Below, one piece after another: positions 26,418 to 35,668 of a stretch of DNA of 64,000 bases. The stretch covers positions 200,292 through 264,291 of the forward strand of contig NZ_QVMN01000003.1 in NCBI RefSeq assembly GCF_010501075.1, in the 5' to 3' direction. Numbering within the stretch: position 1 is the first letter of the stretch; the number at the start of each line of letters is the position of its first letter. A program made the position numbers and the translations under genes. The notes under the pieces are model-generated. The model searched no databases, was not told the origin of the DNA, and saw nothing but the letters and a program-made list of their open reading frames with translations. The DNA is from Dysgonomonas sp. 25 (lineage in GTDB: Bacteria > Bacteroidota > Bacteroidia > Bacteroidales > Dysgonomonadaceae).

Positions 26418-26723
26418 ATGGAAAAAACAACCAAAAAAAATCAAGATGAAATTATTGTCATTAATCATATCAGATACAAATATAATGACAAGGACAATAT
26501 CATAGTTGGCAGAATGGATAATGGAGAGTACCTACTTCATGTTGGTAATGATGATTACCCCCATTTATACCGCACAATGTTTCTATCGGAGGAAATTCTT
26601 GTCGGCATTATGGCTTCTATCATTGCCTATTTTCGGCAAAACCACATTGATATAACGAAAATAATAATTGAGCATTTAAAAGGAAATTCAATGAAATTTA
26701 TGTACACACCAAAGAAAAATTAA
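26418..26723 (+). CDS. Hypothetical phage protein
   Basis: 101 residues; a beta-rich start (EIIVINHIRYKYNDKDNIIVGRMDNGEYLLHV) and a hydrophobic helix (LSEEILVGIMASIIAYF). No motif recognised. It diverges from the HTH regulator gene at 25508-25978 and is the first of three rightward genes between the two regulators. Confidence 0.55.
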   Translation: MEKTTKKNQDEIIVINHIRYKYNDKDNIIVGRMDNGEYLLHVGNDDYPHLYRTMFLSEEILVGIMASIIAYFRQNHIDITKIIIEHLKGNSMKFMYTPKKN

Positions 26724-26782
26724 TAATGGTGTATTAAAGTGGAGGTATTATTAAAAATGTGTTATAGGCTGGATTAATTATC

Positions 26783-27208
26783 ATGGCAAAGAATTATAGA
26801 AAAAATAAAATTTTTATTCCCAATACTGTAAAATTCCCAAAGTTAGCAAATCAAAAGAGGGCAAAGAGAGTAAATAGGGTAGTTGAAAAGAAGCAGCCCT
26901 TAGATGATGTTATATTGGAGAACAGTGGCATTGATGCTAAAAGATTAGCAATGTTGATAAATATATGTCATGCTGTGGCTGATGTAAATGAGAGGCTTTC
27001 TATGGAAATCAGTGAAATTCTGAAAGTGGCAGACCCCACATTAGAGTTACAGTTCCAAAGGTCAATACGGCAAATCCGCAATCATGCAGCCGACATGGTA
27101 CGTTTTGTGGACACCCACACGTCACCTGAGTTTTCGGAAGGCTTTGGCGAAGTAGCAGACGCACTAATGGAGGTTATAATGAATTTTTTTCGTGTACAAG
27201 AACAGTAG
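26783..27208 (+). CDS. Hypothetical helical phage protein with basic N-terminus
   Basis: 141 residues. The first 40 are strongly basic (NYRKNKIFIPNT, QKRAKRVNRVVEKK) and the rest is all-helical (MLINICHAVADVNERLSMEISEILKVAD). It could bind DNA or RNA through the basic end. No family recognised. It is followed after 3 bp by the next gene. Confidence 0.55.
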   Translation: MAKNYRKNKIFIPNTVKFPKLANQKRAKRVNRVVEKKQPLDDVILENSGIDAKRLAMLINICHAVADVNERLSMEISEILKVADPTLELQFQRSIRQIRNHAADMVRFVDTHTSPEFSEGFGEVADALMEVIMNFFRVQEQ

Positions 27209-27211
27209 TAA

Positions 27212-27568
27212 ATGAATAATCTATTAATTCGTTATTGTACCCACTTTAGAGTTAATATCTTGGATTTTAAGGGGGAATCACGGGACAATAATCTCCCTAC
27301 TTACAGGCATATTTTCTACTATTGTGTGAAAAATAAATTTTCAAATGTCAAACTAAAACATATTGCTGACGTAGCGGATAAACAAATCTCAGGTGTAGGA
27401 TATGGAGTTAAGAAGATTGCCAACTTGATAACACCGATTATCAAAACTGGCAGTTCCCAGAATCTAATTACGCCAGAGATGCAAATCATAAAAAATCATG
27501 TAGCTTCTTTTTTAAATATTTGCGAAGAATATAAAGAAACAGACCTGAAATTACCAGAAAGAGAGTAA
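27212..27568 (+). CDS. Small DnaA-domain-IV-like HTH protein
   Basis: 118 residues. LPTYRHIFYYCVKNKFSNVKLKHIAD (read in two parts) and ISGVGYGVKKIANLI have the same layout as the N-terminal domain of the MazG-like fusion at 24681 (LPLYRAVFSYLM...QIGRLF...INTSMSRLKD). That suggests a stand-alone copy of the same DnaA-IV-like DNA-binding fold. Its 3' end overlaps the convergent spanin-like gene by 83 bp, so the last 27 residues of one of the two may be dispensable. Confidence 0.5.
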   Translation: MNNLLIRYCTHFRVNILDFKGESRDNNLPTYRHIFYYCVKNKFSNVKLKHIADVADKQISGVGYGVKKIANLITPIIKTGSSQNLITPEMQIIKNHVASFLNICEEYKETDLKLPERE

Positions 27569-28052
27569 GTCCACCAATCCATTTCAGGAATATATCAGAT
27601 TCCTTTTGTGTATTGGTTTCGGATTTTGTCGAATTTGTGCTATTAATTTTACTTATAGACTTTGACTTGTCATTGGTTTTTTCCCAACCTTGTTGGTTAA
27701 CCTTTGCTTGCTCTGTCATTTGAGCATTTTTATCTGTTTTCTTTTGGAAGAAAGTCTCTTTTTCTTTCTTCACTGGAGGTTTACCTGTTAAAGTATTAAC
27801 AGGCTTGTCGGTGTCGTATTCAGTCTCTTTGTAGTTGACATTCATTTGTTCCGACAAAGCCTTGTTCACTATTTTTTCAATTTCGGCTCGGAGTTCCTGT
27901 TCTTGAGTCGCCTCTATATTACTATTCTGTTGGGTTGAACCTGTATATTTCTGTTCAGCCCTTTCTTTCTTTGTGCTTCGACACGAAGCGAAAAACCATA
28001 GCAATACAAGAAGTAAAGCAGTAATCAATACATTCCGAAGAAACCTTCTCAT
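27486..28052 (-). CDS. Candidate unimolecular spanin (u-spanin)
   Basis: 188 residues. The N-terminus MRRFLRNVLITALLLVLLWF ends in a lipobox-like FASC (Cys24), predicting an outer-membrane lipoprotein after processing. The middle is a Lys/Glu/Ser/Thr-rich, largely unstructured or helical stretch. The C-terminus has one membrane segment (about 155-176, WIGGLTLFLVISGLFLYIL) and a basic tail. A lipoprotein end plus an inner-membrane end in one chain is the u-spanin design that fuses the two membranes at lysis. It overlaps the endolysin gene by 4 bp and ends the lysis cassette. Classification rests on topology and context, not on sequence similarity. Confidence 0.6.
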   Translation of the reverse strand: MRRFLRNVLITALLLVLLWFFASCRSTKKERAEQKYTGSTQQNSNIEATQEQELRAEIEKIVNKALSEQMNVNYKETEYDTDKPVNTLTGKPPVKKEKETFFQKKTDKNAQMTEQAKVNQQGWEKTNDKSKSISKINSTNSTKSETNTQKESDIFLKWIGGLTLFLVISGLFLYILRKYLKKKLHDFL

Positions 28053-28555
28053 GGCATATTCCTTTCAATAGTCCTTATCACATTTTTCAGTATAGTAGCA
28101 TAGTTGGGGTCGGTAGCATATCCCGCTTTCGCTATTTCTTCCGCAAATCTGTACGGATTGTGCCGCACCTCCAAAGCCTTAGCATAACGTTTATTTTTAA
28201 AGAAAAATTCCGCATGGTCGCTGAAACATTCCTCTGGCGAATCATAAGCTCTAAACCAATCCTTTACTTTATACTCCCACTTTCCGTCACTTCTTTTTTT
28301 CTTCGATATAATTTGTGGAAATACGCCGTTTTCATGGCTCAGTACCTCTCTGGTCGTAAGCAGTTGACGCTTATCGGCAGGGGTATCTTTTGTTGCTTTC
28401 ACCCCGAAAAACATATTTCGAGGGGCTTTGTTCGCCCACTCACTTTCGAGAGCCGCCTGTGCCAGCGTAAACATGGCATCTATTCCCGTTTTCAGTTCTG
28501 TTTCCTTTGCAAATGGGAGATAGGTATTGACAAATACTTTTGGACTTAGTTTCAT
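28049..28555 (-). CDS. Endolysin, FlgJ-type glucosaminidase
   Basis: 168 residues from the ATG at 28555; an upstream in-frame codon would overlap the holin-like gene and is less likely. The glucosaminidase pattern is clear: AQAALESEWANKAPRNMFFGVKA has the catalytic Glu in the ALESEW motif, followed by FRAYDSPEECFSDHAEFF and YAKAGYATDPNYATIL-like segments (here EIAKAGYATDPNYATIL). It cleaves the glycan strands of peptidoglycan. There is no signal peptide, so it needs the adjacent holin for release. Confidence 0.9.
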   Translation of the reverse strand: MKLSPKVFVNTYLPFAKETELKTGIDAMFTLAQAALESEWANKAPRNMFFGVKATKDTPADKRQLLTTREVLSHENGVFPQIISKKKRSDGKWEYKVKDWFRAYDSPEECFSDHAEFFFKNKRYAKALEVRHNPYRFAEEIAKAGYATDPNYATILKNVIRTIERNMP

Positions 28556-28866
28556 TCCTTTCGTCTTAACGCACAATCCGTCACAACACACTTAAACTGT
28601 TTCAGTAGGCTAATATCCTTCGAGTTCTGGGTTACTATCTTTTGCAGTTCCCCAACGGTAGCCCGCAGTTCCGAGTTGTCCCGTTTCATCATTTCCTTAT
28701 CGTCACGAAGGTCTTTTATCGTCTCTTGGTACACTTCCTGTACGGCTTTCATCGCTTCCGCTTCGGCTTGTTTCTTGATAGAACGCCATTTCACTAAAGC
28801 AACAATACCGCCTCCCGCTATAAATGTCAGGACTGGTTCTAAGTATGTAGTGAGAAATTCTTGCAT
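28552..28866 (-). CDS. Holin-like small membrane protein
   Basis: 104 residues: one N-terminal membrane helix (EPVLTFIAGGGIVALVKW) and a long charged coiled coil (KQAEAEAMKAVQEVYQETIKDLRDDKEMMKRDNSEL). Single-TM proteins with a cytoplasmic coiled coil are common holin candidates directly upstream of endolysins in Bacteroides phages. It overlaps the endolysin start by 4 bp. The role is inferred from topology and position. Confidence 0.6.
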   Translation of the reverse strand: MQEFLTTYLEPVLTFIAGGGIVALVKWRSIKKQAEAEAMKAVQEVYQETIKDLRDDKEMMKRDNSELRATVGELQKIVTQNSKDISLLKQFKCVVTDCALRRKE

Positions 28867-28872
28867 GGGTTA

Positions 28873-29175
28873 TTATTTTGTTTTTGTAGGAGCAGGAGCT
28901 ACTGGAGTAGCATCAGCCTCTATTTCCGTCATTAATTCATCAAAAACTGAAAGATGGTCTAACATAGAGTAATCATCGTTGAAATCCGTGTTAATCCTCC
29001 CGTTTTCCTTCCTTATATACCCTATTTGCAAGAACTGTTCGTCTGTTTCTTCCGAAATAGCACACTGCACAGAAGTCAGCATCCCGTTTGTGATGATGTA
29101 ATGAATGGCATAGGTTATCTTTCCCTTTACCACCTGAGCATCCTTGTTTGTGACGATGTTCGTAATTTGTAACAT
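28873..29175 (-). CDS. Hypothetical late phage protein at the head of the lysis operon
   Basis: 100 residues, beta-rich (LQITNIVTNKDAQVVKGKITYAIHY) with a proline/alanine-rich tail. No family recognised; its position, just before holin and endolysin and after a phage leader at 29206-29265, suggests a small structural or accessory protein. The start codon is preceded by the CTAACACAAAC element (29187-29197) also found before other late genes. Confidence 0.6.
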   Translation of the reverse strand: MLQITNIVTNKDAQVVKGKITYAIHYIITNGMLTSVQCAISEETDEQFLQIGYIRKENGRINTDFNDDYSMLDHLSVFDELMTEIEADATPVAPAPTKTK

Positions 29176-29205
29176 AATGTCTTGTAGTTTGTGTTAGGTA
29201 AAAAA

Positions 29206-29280
29206 AGCCCGACTCGGATTTTACTCCAAATCGGGCTATGTGCCTCTATTTATACTGTAAATATAATGCTTTTTTCTATG
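29206..29280 (-). promoter_or_regulatory. Late promoter and attenuator-like leader, copy A
   Basis: Read on the - strand: -7 element TATATTTA (29258-29265) with a CTTG 20 bp upstream. Then comes the box AGAGGCAC (29240-29247) starting 11 bases from the last base of the -7. A terminator follows with outer stem AGCCCGA/TCGGGCT (29231-29237 and 29206-29212), inner stem GGA/TCC and a T7 run. The lysis operon starts 30 bases later. The box can alternatively pair GGC with the GCC of the terminator stem, so it could act as an antiterminator. Confidence 0.7.
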
Positions 29281-29292
29281 CTTTACAAGTAT

Positions 29293-29766
29293 CTATTTTT
29301 GCGTATTCTTCAACTGTTCTTTTAGTGCATCAATATCTTTTTTCTGGTAATCTACTGTCGCCTCTAATTTTCCGATTTTCAGGTTTGCTTGACTTAATTT
29401 GTCATAAGCCTCTTTTAAATCCTTAGAAGAATCAGGATTGATAATATTCAAACTATCCGCTTGGGGAGCGTTCATCATAGCATTATCAGACAATGTAGCA
29501 CTATTGTTGTATGTAAAATTCTTCGCTGCTTCTTCCAAATCAAATTCCTTTAAAAACTCTACTGGAACTTCATAGTAATTAGCAAATTGTTGTAATATTT
29601 CATCGGAAATAGTCTCCGATATTTCAAGCTCGTAAATTCTACTTTGAGTCATATTATTGTCTTTGGCAACTTGTGATTGGGTTCTTCCCTTATAACTTCT
29701 CATTGCTCTCAACAATCTGCCCTGATGAGTTTTTTTATTTATTGGTTTTTCTACAATTTCACTCAT
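29293..29766 (-). CDS. XRE-family regulator with coiled-coil tail
   Basis: 157 residues from the ATG at 29766 (MSEIVEKPINKK); the TTG six codons earlier is not preferred. HTH at about residues 17-60 (RLLRAMRSYKGRTQSQVAKDN, MTQSRIYELE), then a linker and a C-terminal coiled coil (LKIGKLEATVDYQKKDIDALKEQL). It lies upstream of the lysis operon promoter and is transcribed in the same direction. It is the third HTH regulator of the prophage and may control late or lysis timing. Confidence 0.75.
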   Translation of the reverse strand: MSEIVEKPINKKTHQGRLLRAMRSYKGRTQSQVAKDNNMTQSRIYELEISETISDEILQQFANYYEVPVEFLKEFDLEEAAKNFTYNNSATLSDNAMMNAPQADSLNIINPDSSKDLKEAYDKLSQANLKIGKLEATVDYQKKDIDALKEQLKNTQK

Positions 29767-30162
29767 ATTTTTTCTTTTTTTCAAATATATACAATAAAAG
29801 TATAATATGCTTACTCCAAAATTACTATATATAATCTGAAATTAACATAATTTCGCAATCATAAATTGTTAAAATAATTAAACAGCTATAACTCAACCAA
29901 TTAGTCATTTTTACCGAATAGTTAATTATCAAAATATTTCAATTACATTTGTCAGTATTAACAAAATGGCTTATACGGAGTCGAAACCCTGATGTTGTAG
30001 AAGGATTGTAGCATACGCAAAACATATAATCCAGCCTGTCAATATATACCAAAATAGTCGAGCTTGCTCACTGCCTTTTTACAACGGTCTTTTCAAAAGA
30101 GGTCTTTTTTTTATGCATATCTACAAGCACCGCTTAATTGATAAGGTACATTGATTAAGCTC

Positions 30163-30188
30163 AGGGGCGCAATTAATGCGCCCCTTTT
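30163..30188 (+). terminator. Strong GC-rich terminator in the 29767-30311 gap
   Basis: AGGGGCGCA (30163-30171) and TGCGCCCCT (30177-30185) form a perfect 9-bp stem with a 5-nt loop, then TTT. The gap of 545 bp holds no ORF that I can support. A weaker hairpin, AACCC/GGGTT, lies near 30285-30296 just beyond the stop of the giant tail gene and may end the leftward tail transcript. Confidence 0.7.
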
Positions 30189-30311
30189 ATTGCTCTATAC
30201 AGATATTTCTTTCAACTTTAGACCTTAATACCAATTTTCAATGCTACACACGCCCTCTAACGATTGCAGATAATCATGGAGTAACCCGTGAAGGGTTGCT
30301 CTTTGATTTAG

Positions 30312-33300
30312 TTATCGAGGCCAGTAATTAAACATCCAGTATTGCCCGTCAAAGATAACTACGCTCGTGTCTCCCCTTCCGTTTCTGTGCCACAAATCAT
30401 TAACTATATTACCATCAGTATGTATTTGTTTGCCATTGCCGTAAATATGAATATTTTTAGCATTAACCCGTCTAATAAGTATGCACGTTCCCTCATACGG
30501 ATTAGCAGGCAAAAAAAGATTTATATCGCTCGTGCTGTTATAGCATGATACATAAGTATCACCCTGATTTAATGTTGTTGTCGCAGATATGCGTCTTACG
30601 CCGAAACACAAACCATTAGCTTTCAGTATATCAAACCATCCTCCGTATGCAGGGGCGGGATTCGAGGCTGAATTGCTTGCCCGTCCAAAAACGCCCACAA
30701 GCCCCCAATTGTTGAAGTAAGATTTATTCATAGCCCCAAACCCCAATCCTGCAATAGAAGCTTTTATATTATAGCCTGTGGTTGCGGAATAAGGACTTAC
30801 CCCCGCACGGTTAGCCAAAATACCCTGTGAACTCATATATGCCGTATTGTAATCACTGTCTCTCGATTCAAATACCCCGTTCGAAGCATCAATCTTAGTA
30901 GTCTGTGTTACAGTCTTTAGCCCATTAGTTTCGGTGTAAATCGTCTGGCTGTTCTGAAATTCGATTTTTCTGTTCTGGCTGTCTATTTCCAATGATTGAC
31001 CATCCGCTACACTCTTGGAGTAAAAACGACCATTATTCTGTACCTCGAACACACTTGTCCCGTCAGCCGTCTTTACAGATAGATTTTGTGCTTCAATAGC
31101 TTTAGCAATCGTATGTCCGTTTAGCTCTATTGTTTTAGCCCCTAAAGAAATTTTATTGTCGGTCAATGTCAGGCTCGAACCCGCAATTTGCCCTATATCT
31201 TCTGGTGCTGGCTGCCAATCAGAAGGCTTGGTCGATTTCTCTATCATCAGGTTTTTTATAGCAACCGAACCTGTCATATTATCATGTCGCATATTAATGC
31301 TAAAAGTGGCATTTGTAGCTTGTTGAGCAGACAGGGTAAAAGAATATGCTACTTTTATCTCACCCGTTCCGCTAACTCTACTTACTATACTATGACTTGT
31401 AAATCCAGCCGTCCAGCCTGTCACATTTCCAGAACCTTGAAAGGTTAAATAAGGGTTTGCATTTTTTACTATATTTTGGAATTTATAGTCGAAAGACACC
31501 GTTATTACATCACCAGCTTGCCAGTTTTCGGCATTGACAGTATGCCCGAAAAGACACTGATTGATAGTATTGGTAAGAGTTACCATATTGCTCCAATCTT
31601 TCGATGTCTTTAAAGCATAATTCCTTCCTCCCACCTGTATTTTACTCACTTCGAGGCGTATGTCGCTGGCTGTCTGATTTATCTTCGAGTACAAAGTTTC
31701 GCCATTACCTAATGAATTTACGCCTGTTTTCTCGACAACCGATGTTATGCGGCTATCCGTCTGCTCGATTCGACTCTTACTGACATATACGTTAATCTGT
31801 TGCCACGTAGAGCCATTCCAGCGATAAGTTAAATAACAACCATCAGTAAGACTTATCTTATACCACAGGTCGCCAACTCTGTGACCGCCTTCGGGAACTG
31901 CGGGTGTCGTATCAGAATAATAGGTGCGATTCTTTGAATTAGCCGATGCCTGAGCGTTGTTAGCGACTGTTTGTGCTGTATCAACCAAAGCCTTTGCCTT
32001 ATCTGTAACACCCTTCAATAATGCAATTTTAGCATCATAGTAGACTTTAAAATTATTTCGGAATGTAGTACCTGCAATAGTGCTGTTTATTGTAAGGTTT
32101 GTCAACAAAGGGGTAATATAACTATTCAGTGCATTGTAGGCATTAACGTAAGTTGTAGTCGCTACGCCGTAAGTGTTCGCCTGTGCTACCACTGTCGAAT
32201 ATTCCCCTTTGATTATATTCCATTCTTTTAACGCTTCCTGCTTCTCGCTTGGTGTTAACAGATTATCATTCGCTATTTCCGATAATTTAGTATTTGCCGT
32301 ATTAGCCGATGTCTGGGCGTTATTAGCGGCTGTTTGCGCTGCATTAGCTTTCGTATCATCCGTATATTTAGTTGTAATTTTCCAATCCGAATCGACAAAC
32401 GCCCCCGATGTACGGGTATTTTGGCTTTGCTTTATCGTTCCGTCATAAGTTACCCACAAATCGCCTTTGGCGTATGGTACTGTCGGGCGGTCTGTGGCAG
32501 CAGAAGTATAAGATTTGTAGACAGAATTTTTGCCTTCCACTTTTGTTATAGTAGATGAAATCTGCCCTGCCTGTTGCTCTATTTTCGATTCCGTAGTTGA
32601 TACTCTGCCTTGCAGGGAATTGAAATCGGTTTGGCTTACTTTCGAAGAAACAGAATCACTCAGGACTTTCAACTCCGATTCGACAGACTTACCCGTAGAT
32701 TCAATGATAAAATTTCCTTTAAATTTATTCCCGGAAGGAGATATAACAGTAACCTCTTTGCCTGTCAGATTAAAGGAATTTATACCAGCATATTGTTTGA
32801 TAGAAGGGGCATCAGAGCCATAAGAGGAAATGATGATAGCCGATTGCCTTTTAGCATCTGTCCTGTTCCCGAATTGGATTATATCATCCCCCTTAGTCGG
32901 TATGTCCGACCCGTCAGCATCCGTTTTTGATAATACAATATAATCACTTCCCACAGCCAGAACCCGCCTCCAATAATATTTCATGTCCTGACCGTTGAAT
33001 TTTCGGCAAATGGCTTGGTCATTTATGACAAACTGATTTAGTATTTTTCCGTTATCTGTCTCGAAGAAACACTTATACCCATCAGTCTGAATCTCCACTT
33101 TGGAGCATACCATACTGGCAGGGGAAACTAAAATCTGACCTCCTACGCTCTTTATTTCAGCGACAGAAAGAGTGCTGAAAGTCGTCTCACGCCTTACGAA
33201 CAGATTATCGAGTTCGGCGTATGACTGACCGTTATTGGCATCTTTCCAGATACGAAAACCTGAGCCAAATTGACCTGACGTAAATGTATCGTTCCCGAAC

Positions 33301-35192
33301 TGATTGGATATGACTTGCCCTTTGCTCGTGATGTCCTTGTGTACCGTCAAATCCTTTTCAATAGATAAACTTTGTATAAACCGCAGATTACCCTCTGCAT
33401 CATCATCTTTCAATCGGCTAAGAAAATAATGCGTACCCAATGAAAGTATCAGCGACTTTACTTGCTCCAGTGTTACCCCTGTATTGTTTGTGATAAGCTG
33501 GTTAATGGAATTTTGAATTTTATCCAATGTTCCTGCCACTTGTTCGTTGCTCAGTGTTACATCGTATGTCGGTATGAGTTTAGTGCCGATGTTTATTTTT
33601 AAAGATTGAATAATAACCGAAGCGTCAATATTCAGGTCTGTATCATCGAAATTCAGAATATCGCCCTCCTTTATGCTTTCGCCCAATTCAGGATTGTTAG
33701 CCATGAATATCTCGTCTATCTTAGGCGTATAGGTGAATTTCGTTTTGTCGTTCTCCGATAAATATTCCTCAGCCGCTACTTTCAGTCGTTGTGCCGCAGC
33801 TTTGATATACACATCGGGCATTTCAATTCCCAAAATAACAAATTTGTCGGCAGCATGTATCTGATAATTGTTGTTAGGAAATGCGACACCGCCACCAATC
33901 GCATCATCGGTAAAACGCTTACACCTTACCACATATCGGGTATATCCAAGTGATGTATCTTTGGTTATTCCTCTCTCCAATATATCGAAAGTCCTTCCGA
34001 CACACATACCGCTTTTCATCGCTATTTGCATTGTATCGGTGGTAGCATACTTGTATTGCCCGTCACTGTCTTTGGCGGCAATATCAAAACCTAAATCTTT
34101 CAGGTAAATAGTAAATGATTCAGGAATTTCGCCTTCTCCCTTTTGTGGAATCTCACCGCTATCTGTCGGATTCTCGGCACTTAGCACTTCATCAATATTG
34201 CCGTTGTCTCCATATTTCAGGCTTACACTTATTCCCGCATTGTTTAGTTCCGTTTGTGTCATACCCTCCAACGAAGGAAAAATATCAGGTAGTTCTTTGT
34301 CTGAACCGTCAAAATAGATACTCCCTTCACGTAAGCCATATTCAGCAATAGTATTCGAATCGAGATATACTTTCGAAGGGTCGGAAATCACAATCGGAAA
34401 CTCAGGCAACATCAAATTAGGGATATACACACTATCCTTTATATATTGCTTCCCGCTTCCGTCTTTTAGCTTGTTATAATACTTGTGAGGAATATTTCGG
34501 GTGCTGCCATAAGCTCTCAGTCGGGTTATTATTTGAGCGTCCTGATTCGTTGTTTGCTGAATGTCGTATAAGCCTTTTCCCTTGCCGTAACCAAAAACCT
34601 TTCCTACCGCAATACCCGCCGTTCCGATTGTTATAGTACGGTTTCTGATAATAAAGTTCGCACCGAACTCAGAGTTGGCTAATCCCAATGCTTCCCAACA
34701 TGATATTTTATTGATTGTAATATTTTTATCAGAAGTAACAGAGTCAGGCGAAACAATAACAGTCCATTTTTCATCGCCACTATATACCCTGTCAAGGTTT
34801 GCCTGTAACCTGTCGGCTAAGTCCTGCACACTGTTCGCATAGAATGAAAATTCCGAAAGGCTGGTATAATGGATTTTATTATCAAAAAGAACAACGTCCA
34901 AAAATTCCACTCGTGTCAGTTCGTCCGATAATGAGTTGAACTTTATGTTATCATAGACAAATGCTGCCCCGTAAGTACCCTTTCGGGCTTTTTTCTGTTT
35001 GGGAGGAATATAATTCAGGACAAATTTCTCATTCCTGAAATGAAAGTAATCTCCGATTTCAAAATCTATCGGTGTAGGAGACTCAAATTTTGCCGAGACA
35101 AAACACTCTCCTAAGAAAGTTCCGTTATAAGTAAGTTTGTGTAGTTCGGCTTTTGGAGTAAGCCCGTCTTTTGAGTAAAGTGTAACTTTCAT
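30312..35192 (-). CDS. Giant phage tail protein (tail-associated protein/receptor-binding fibre)
   Basis: 1626 residues. About the first 560 residues resemble the baseplate hub/tail-associated proteins of siphophages (KVTLYSKDGLTPKAELHKL, a GEYLSENDKTKF-type middle). A long region with coiled-coil and short repeat motifs follows (QTAANNAQTSANTANTKLSEIANDN and similar). A CBM-like sandwich comes next, ending in EKSTKPSDWQPAPEDIG, typical of phage tail tips (about 1190-1335). The last 280 residues are a beta-rich fibre end with VGVFGRASN and a compact tip. It should bind the host surface. It is coupled by a 4-bp overlap to the upstream gene, probably a distal tail protein. Confidence 0.85.
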   Translation of the reverse strand: MKVTLYSKDGLTPKAELHKLTYNGTFLGECFVSAKFESPTPIDFEIGDYFHFRNEKFVLNYIPPKQKKARKGTYGAAFVYDNIKFNSLSDELTRVEFLDVVLFDNKIHYTSLSEFSFYANSVQDLADRLQANLDRVYSGDEKWTVIVSPDSVTSDKNITINKISCWEALGLANSEFGANFIIRNRTITIGTAGIAVGKVFGYGKGKGLYDIQQTTNQDAQIITRLRAYGSTRNIPHKYYNKLKDGSGKQYIKDSVYIPNLMLPEFPIVISDPSKVYLDSNTIAEYGLREGSIYFDGSDKELPDIFPSLEGMTQTELNNAGISVSLKYGDNGNIDEVLSAENPTDSGEIPQKGEGEIPESFTIYLKDLGFDIAAKDSDGQYKYATTDTMQIAMKSGMCVGRTFDILERGITKDTSLGYTRYVVRCKRFTDDAIGGGVAFPNNNYQIHAADKFVILGIEMPDVYIKAAAQRLKVAAEEYLSENDKTKFTYTPKIDEIFMANNPELGESIKEGDILNFDDTDLNIDASVIIQSLKINIGTKLIPTYDVTLSNEQVAGTLDKIQNSINQLITNNTGVTLEQVKSLILSLGTHYFLSRLKDDDAEGNLRFIQSLSIEKDLTVHKDITSKGQVISNQFGNDTFTSGQFGSGFRIWKDANNGQSYAELDNLFVRRETTFSTLSVAEIKSVGGQILVSPASMVCSKVEIQTDGYKCFFETDNGKILNQFVINDQAICRKFNGQDMKYYWRRVLAVGSDYIVLSKTDADGSDIPTKGDDIIQFGNRTDAKRQSAIIISSYGSDAPSIKQYAGINSFNLTGKEVTVISPSGNKFKGNFIIESTGKSVESELKVLSDSVSSKVSQTDFNSLQGRVSTTESKIEQQAGQISSTITKVEGKNSVYKSYTSAATDRPTVPYAKGDLWVTYDGTIKQSQNTRTSGAFVDSDWKITTKYTDDTKANAAQTAANNAQTSANTANTKLSEIANDNLLTPSEKQEALKEWNIIKGEYSTVVAQANTYGVATTTYVNAYNALNSYITPLLTNLTINSTIAGTTFRNNFKVYYDAKIALLKGVTDKAKALVDTAQTVANNAQASANSKNRTYYSDTTPAVPEGGHRVGDLWYKISLTDGCYLTYRWNGSTWQQINVYVSKSRIEQTDSRITSVVEKTGVNSLGNGETLYSKINQTASDIRLEVSKIQVGGRNYALKTSKDWSNMVTLTNTINQCLFGHTVNAENWQAGDVITVSFDYKFQNIVKNANPYLTFQGSGNVTGWTAGFTSHSIVSRVSGTGEIKVAYSFTLSAQQATNATFSINMRHDNMTGSVAIKNLMIEKSTKPSDWQPAPEDIGQIAGSSLTLTDNKISLGAKTIELNGHTIAKAIEAQNLSVKTADGTSVFEVQNNGRFYSKSVADGQSLEIDSQNRKIEFQNSQTIYTETNGLKTVTQTTKIDASNGVFESRDSDYNTAYMSSQGILANRAGVSPYSATTGYNIKASIAGLGFGAMNKSYFNNWGLVGVFGRASNSASNPAPAYGGWFDILKANGLCFGVRRISATTTLNQGDTYVSCYNSTSDINLFLPANPYEGTCILIRRVNAKNIHIYGNGKQIHTDGNIVNDLWHRNGRGDTSVVIFDGQYWMFNYWPR

Positions 35193-35644
35193 TTGAATAA
35201 GACTATATCTGCAATAGGATTATTAACTTTCAGCTTCACAGAGAATACGACAATATCGTCCTGACCGTCACGCCTGTATAACACATCTTCGGAATAACCC
35301 ATGTATCGCACATTGGTTCTACCTATTCGGGTATAAGTGTCGTATATATTGAAGCTCCCACCCGAAGCCAGATAAGTGAGGAATTGTTTTATCCGGGTAT
35401 TAGCGGTTCTATGTACTCCTACATAGACAAATTCACATTCCATTTCGTAGGCTTTGAAATAAGGTGTGTCAGGGATATATTCATCATCCCCCTGTTCGTC
35501 CATCCAATTACGGGAAGGAATATCTTTCAAGTCGGGAAATAGTTTGAATGGAATACTCTTTACATAAATACCCCATTCCATACTATCCCTTACAGCCATG
35601 TTTCCTGCCAACTTTTGAAAAAAGCAAGGTTTATAGTTTTGCAT
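35189..35644 (-). CDS. Distal-tail-like phage protein
   Basis: 151 residues; beta-rich (FVYVGVHRTANTRIKQFLTYLASGGSFNIYDTYTRIGRTNVRYMGY, shown in part as ANTRIKQFLTYLASGG). The size, strands and place directly upstream of the hub/fibre gene fit the distal tail or adaptor protein of a siphophage. It is the first gene after the late leader copy B. The 'GACACAAAC' element lies 6 nt before its start. Confidence 0.6.
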   Translation of the reverse strand: MQNYKPCFFQKLAGNMAVRDSMEWGIYVKSIPFKLFPDLKDIPSRNWMDEQGDDEYIPDTPYFKAYEMECEFVYVGVHRTANTRIKQFLTYLASGGSFNIYDTYTRIGRTNVRYMGYSEDVLYRRDGQDDIVVFSVKLKVNNPIADIVLFK

Positions 35645-35668
35645 AAGTTCGTTTGTGTCAAATAAAAA

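Noticed and set aside
28160-28549. 129-codon rightward frame opposite the endolysin
   Set aside because: Antisense shadow of a gene with clear catalytic motif.
29965-30010. tRNA-like text (ggagtcgaaaccctg) that might be a second attachment site
   Set aside because: The T loop does not match the consensus, no stems form, and it shares no long identity with the tRNA-Val fragment.
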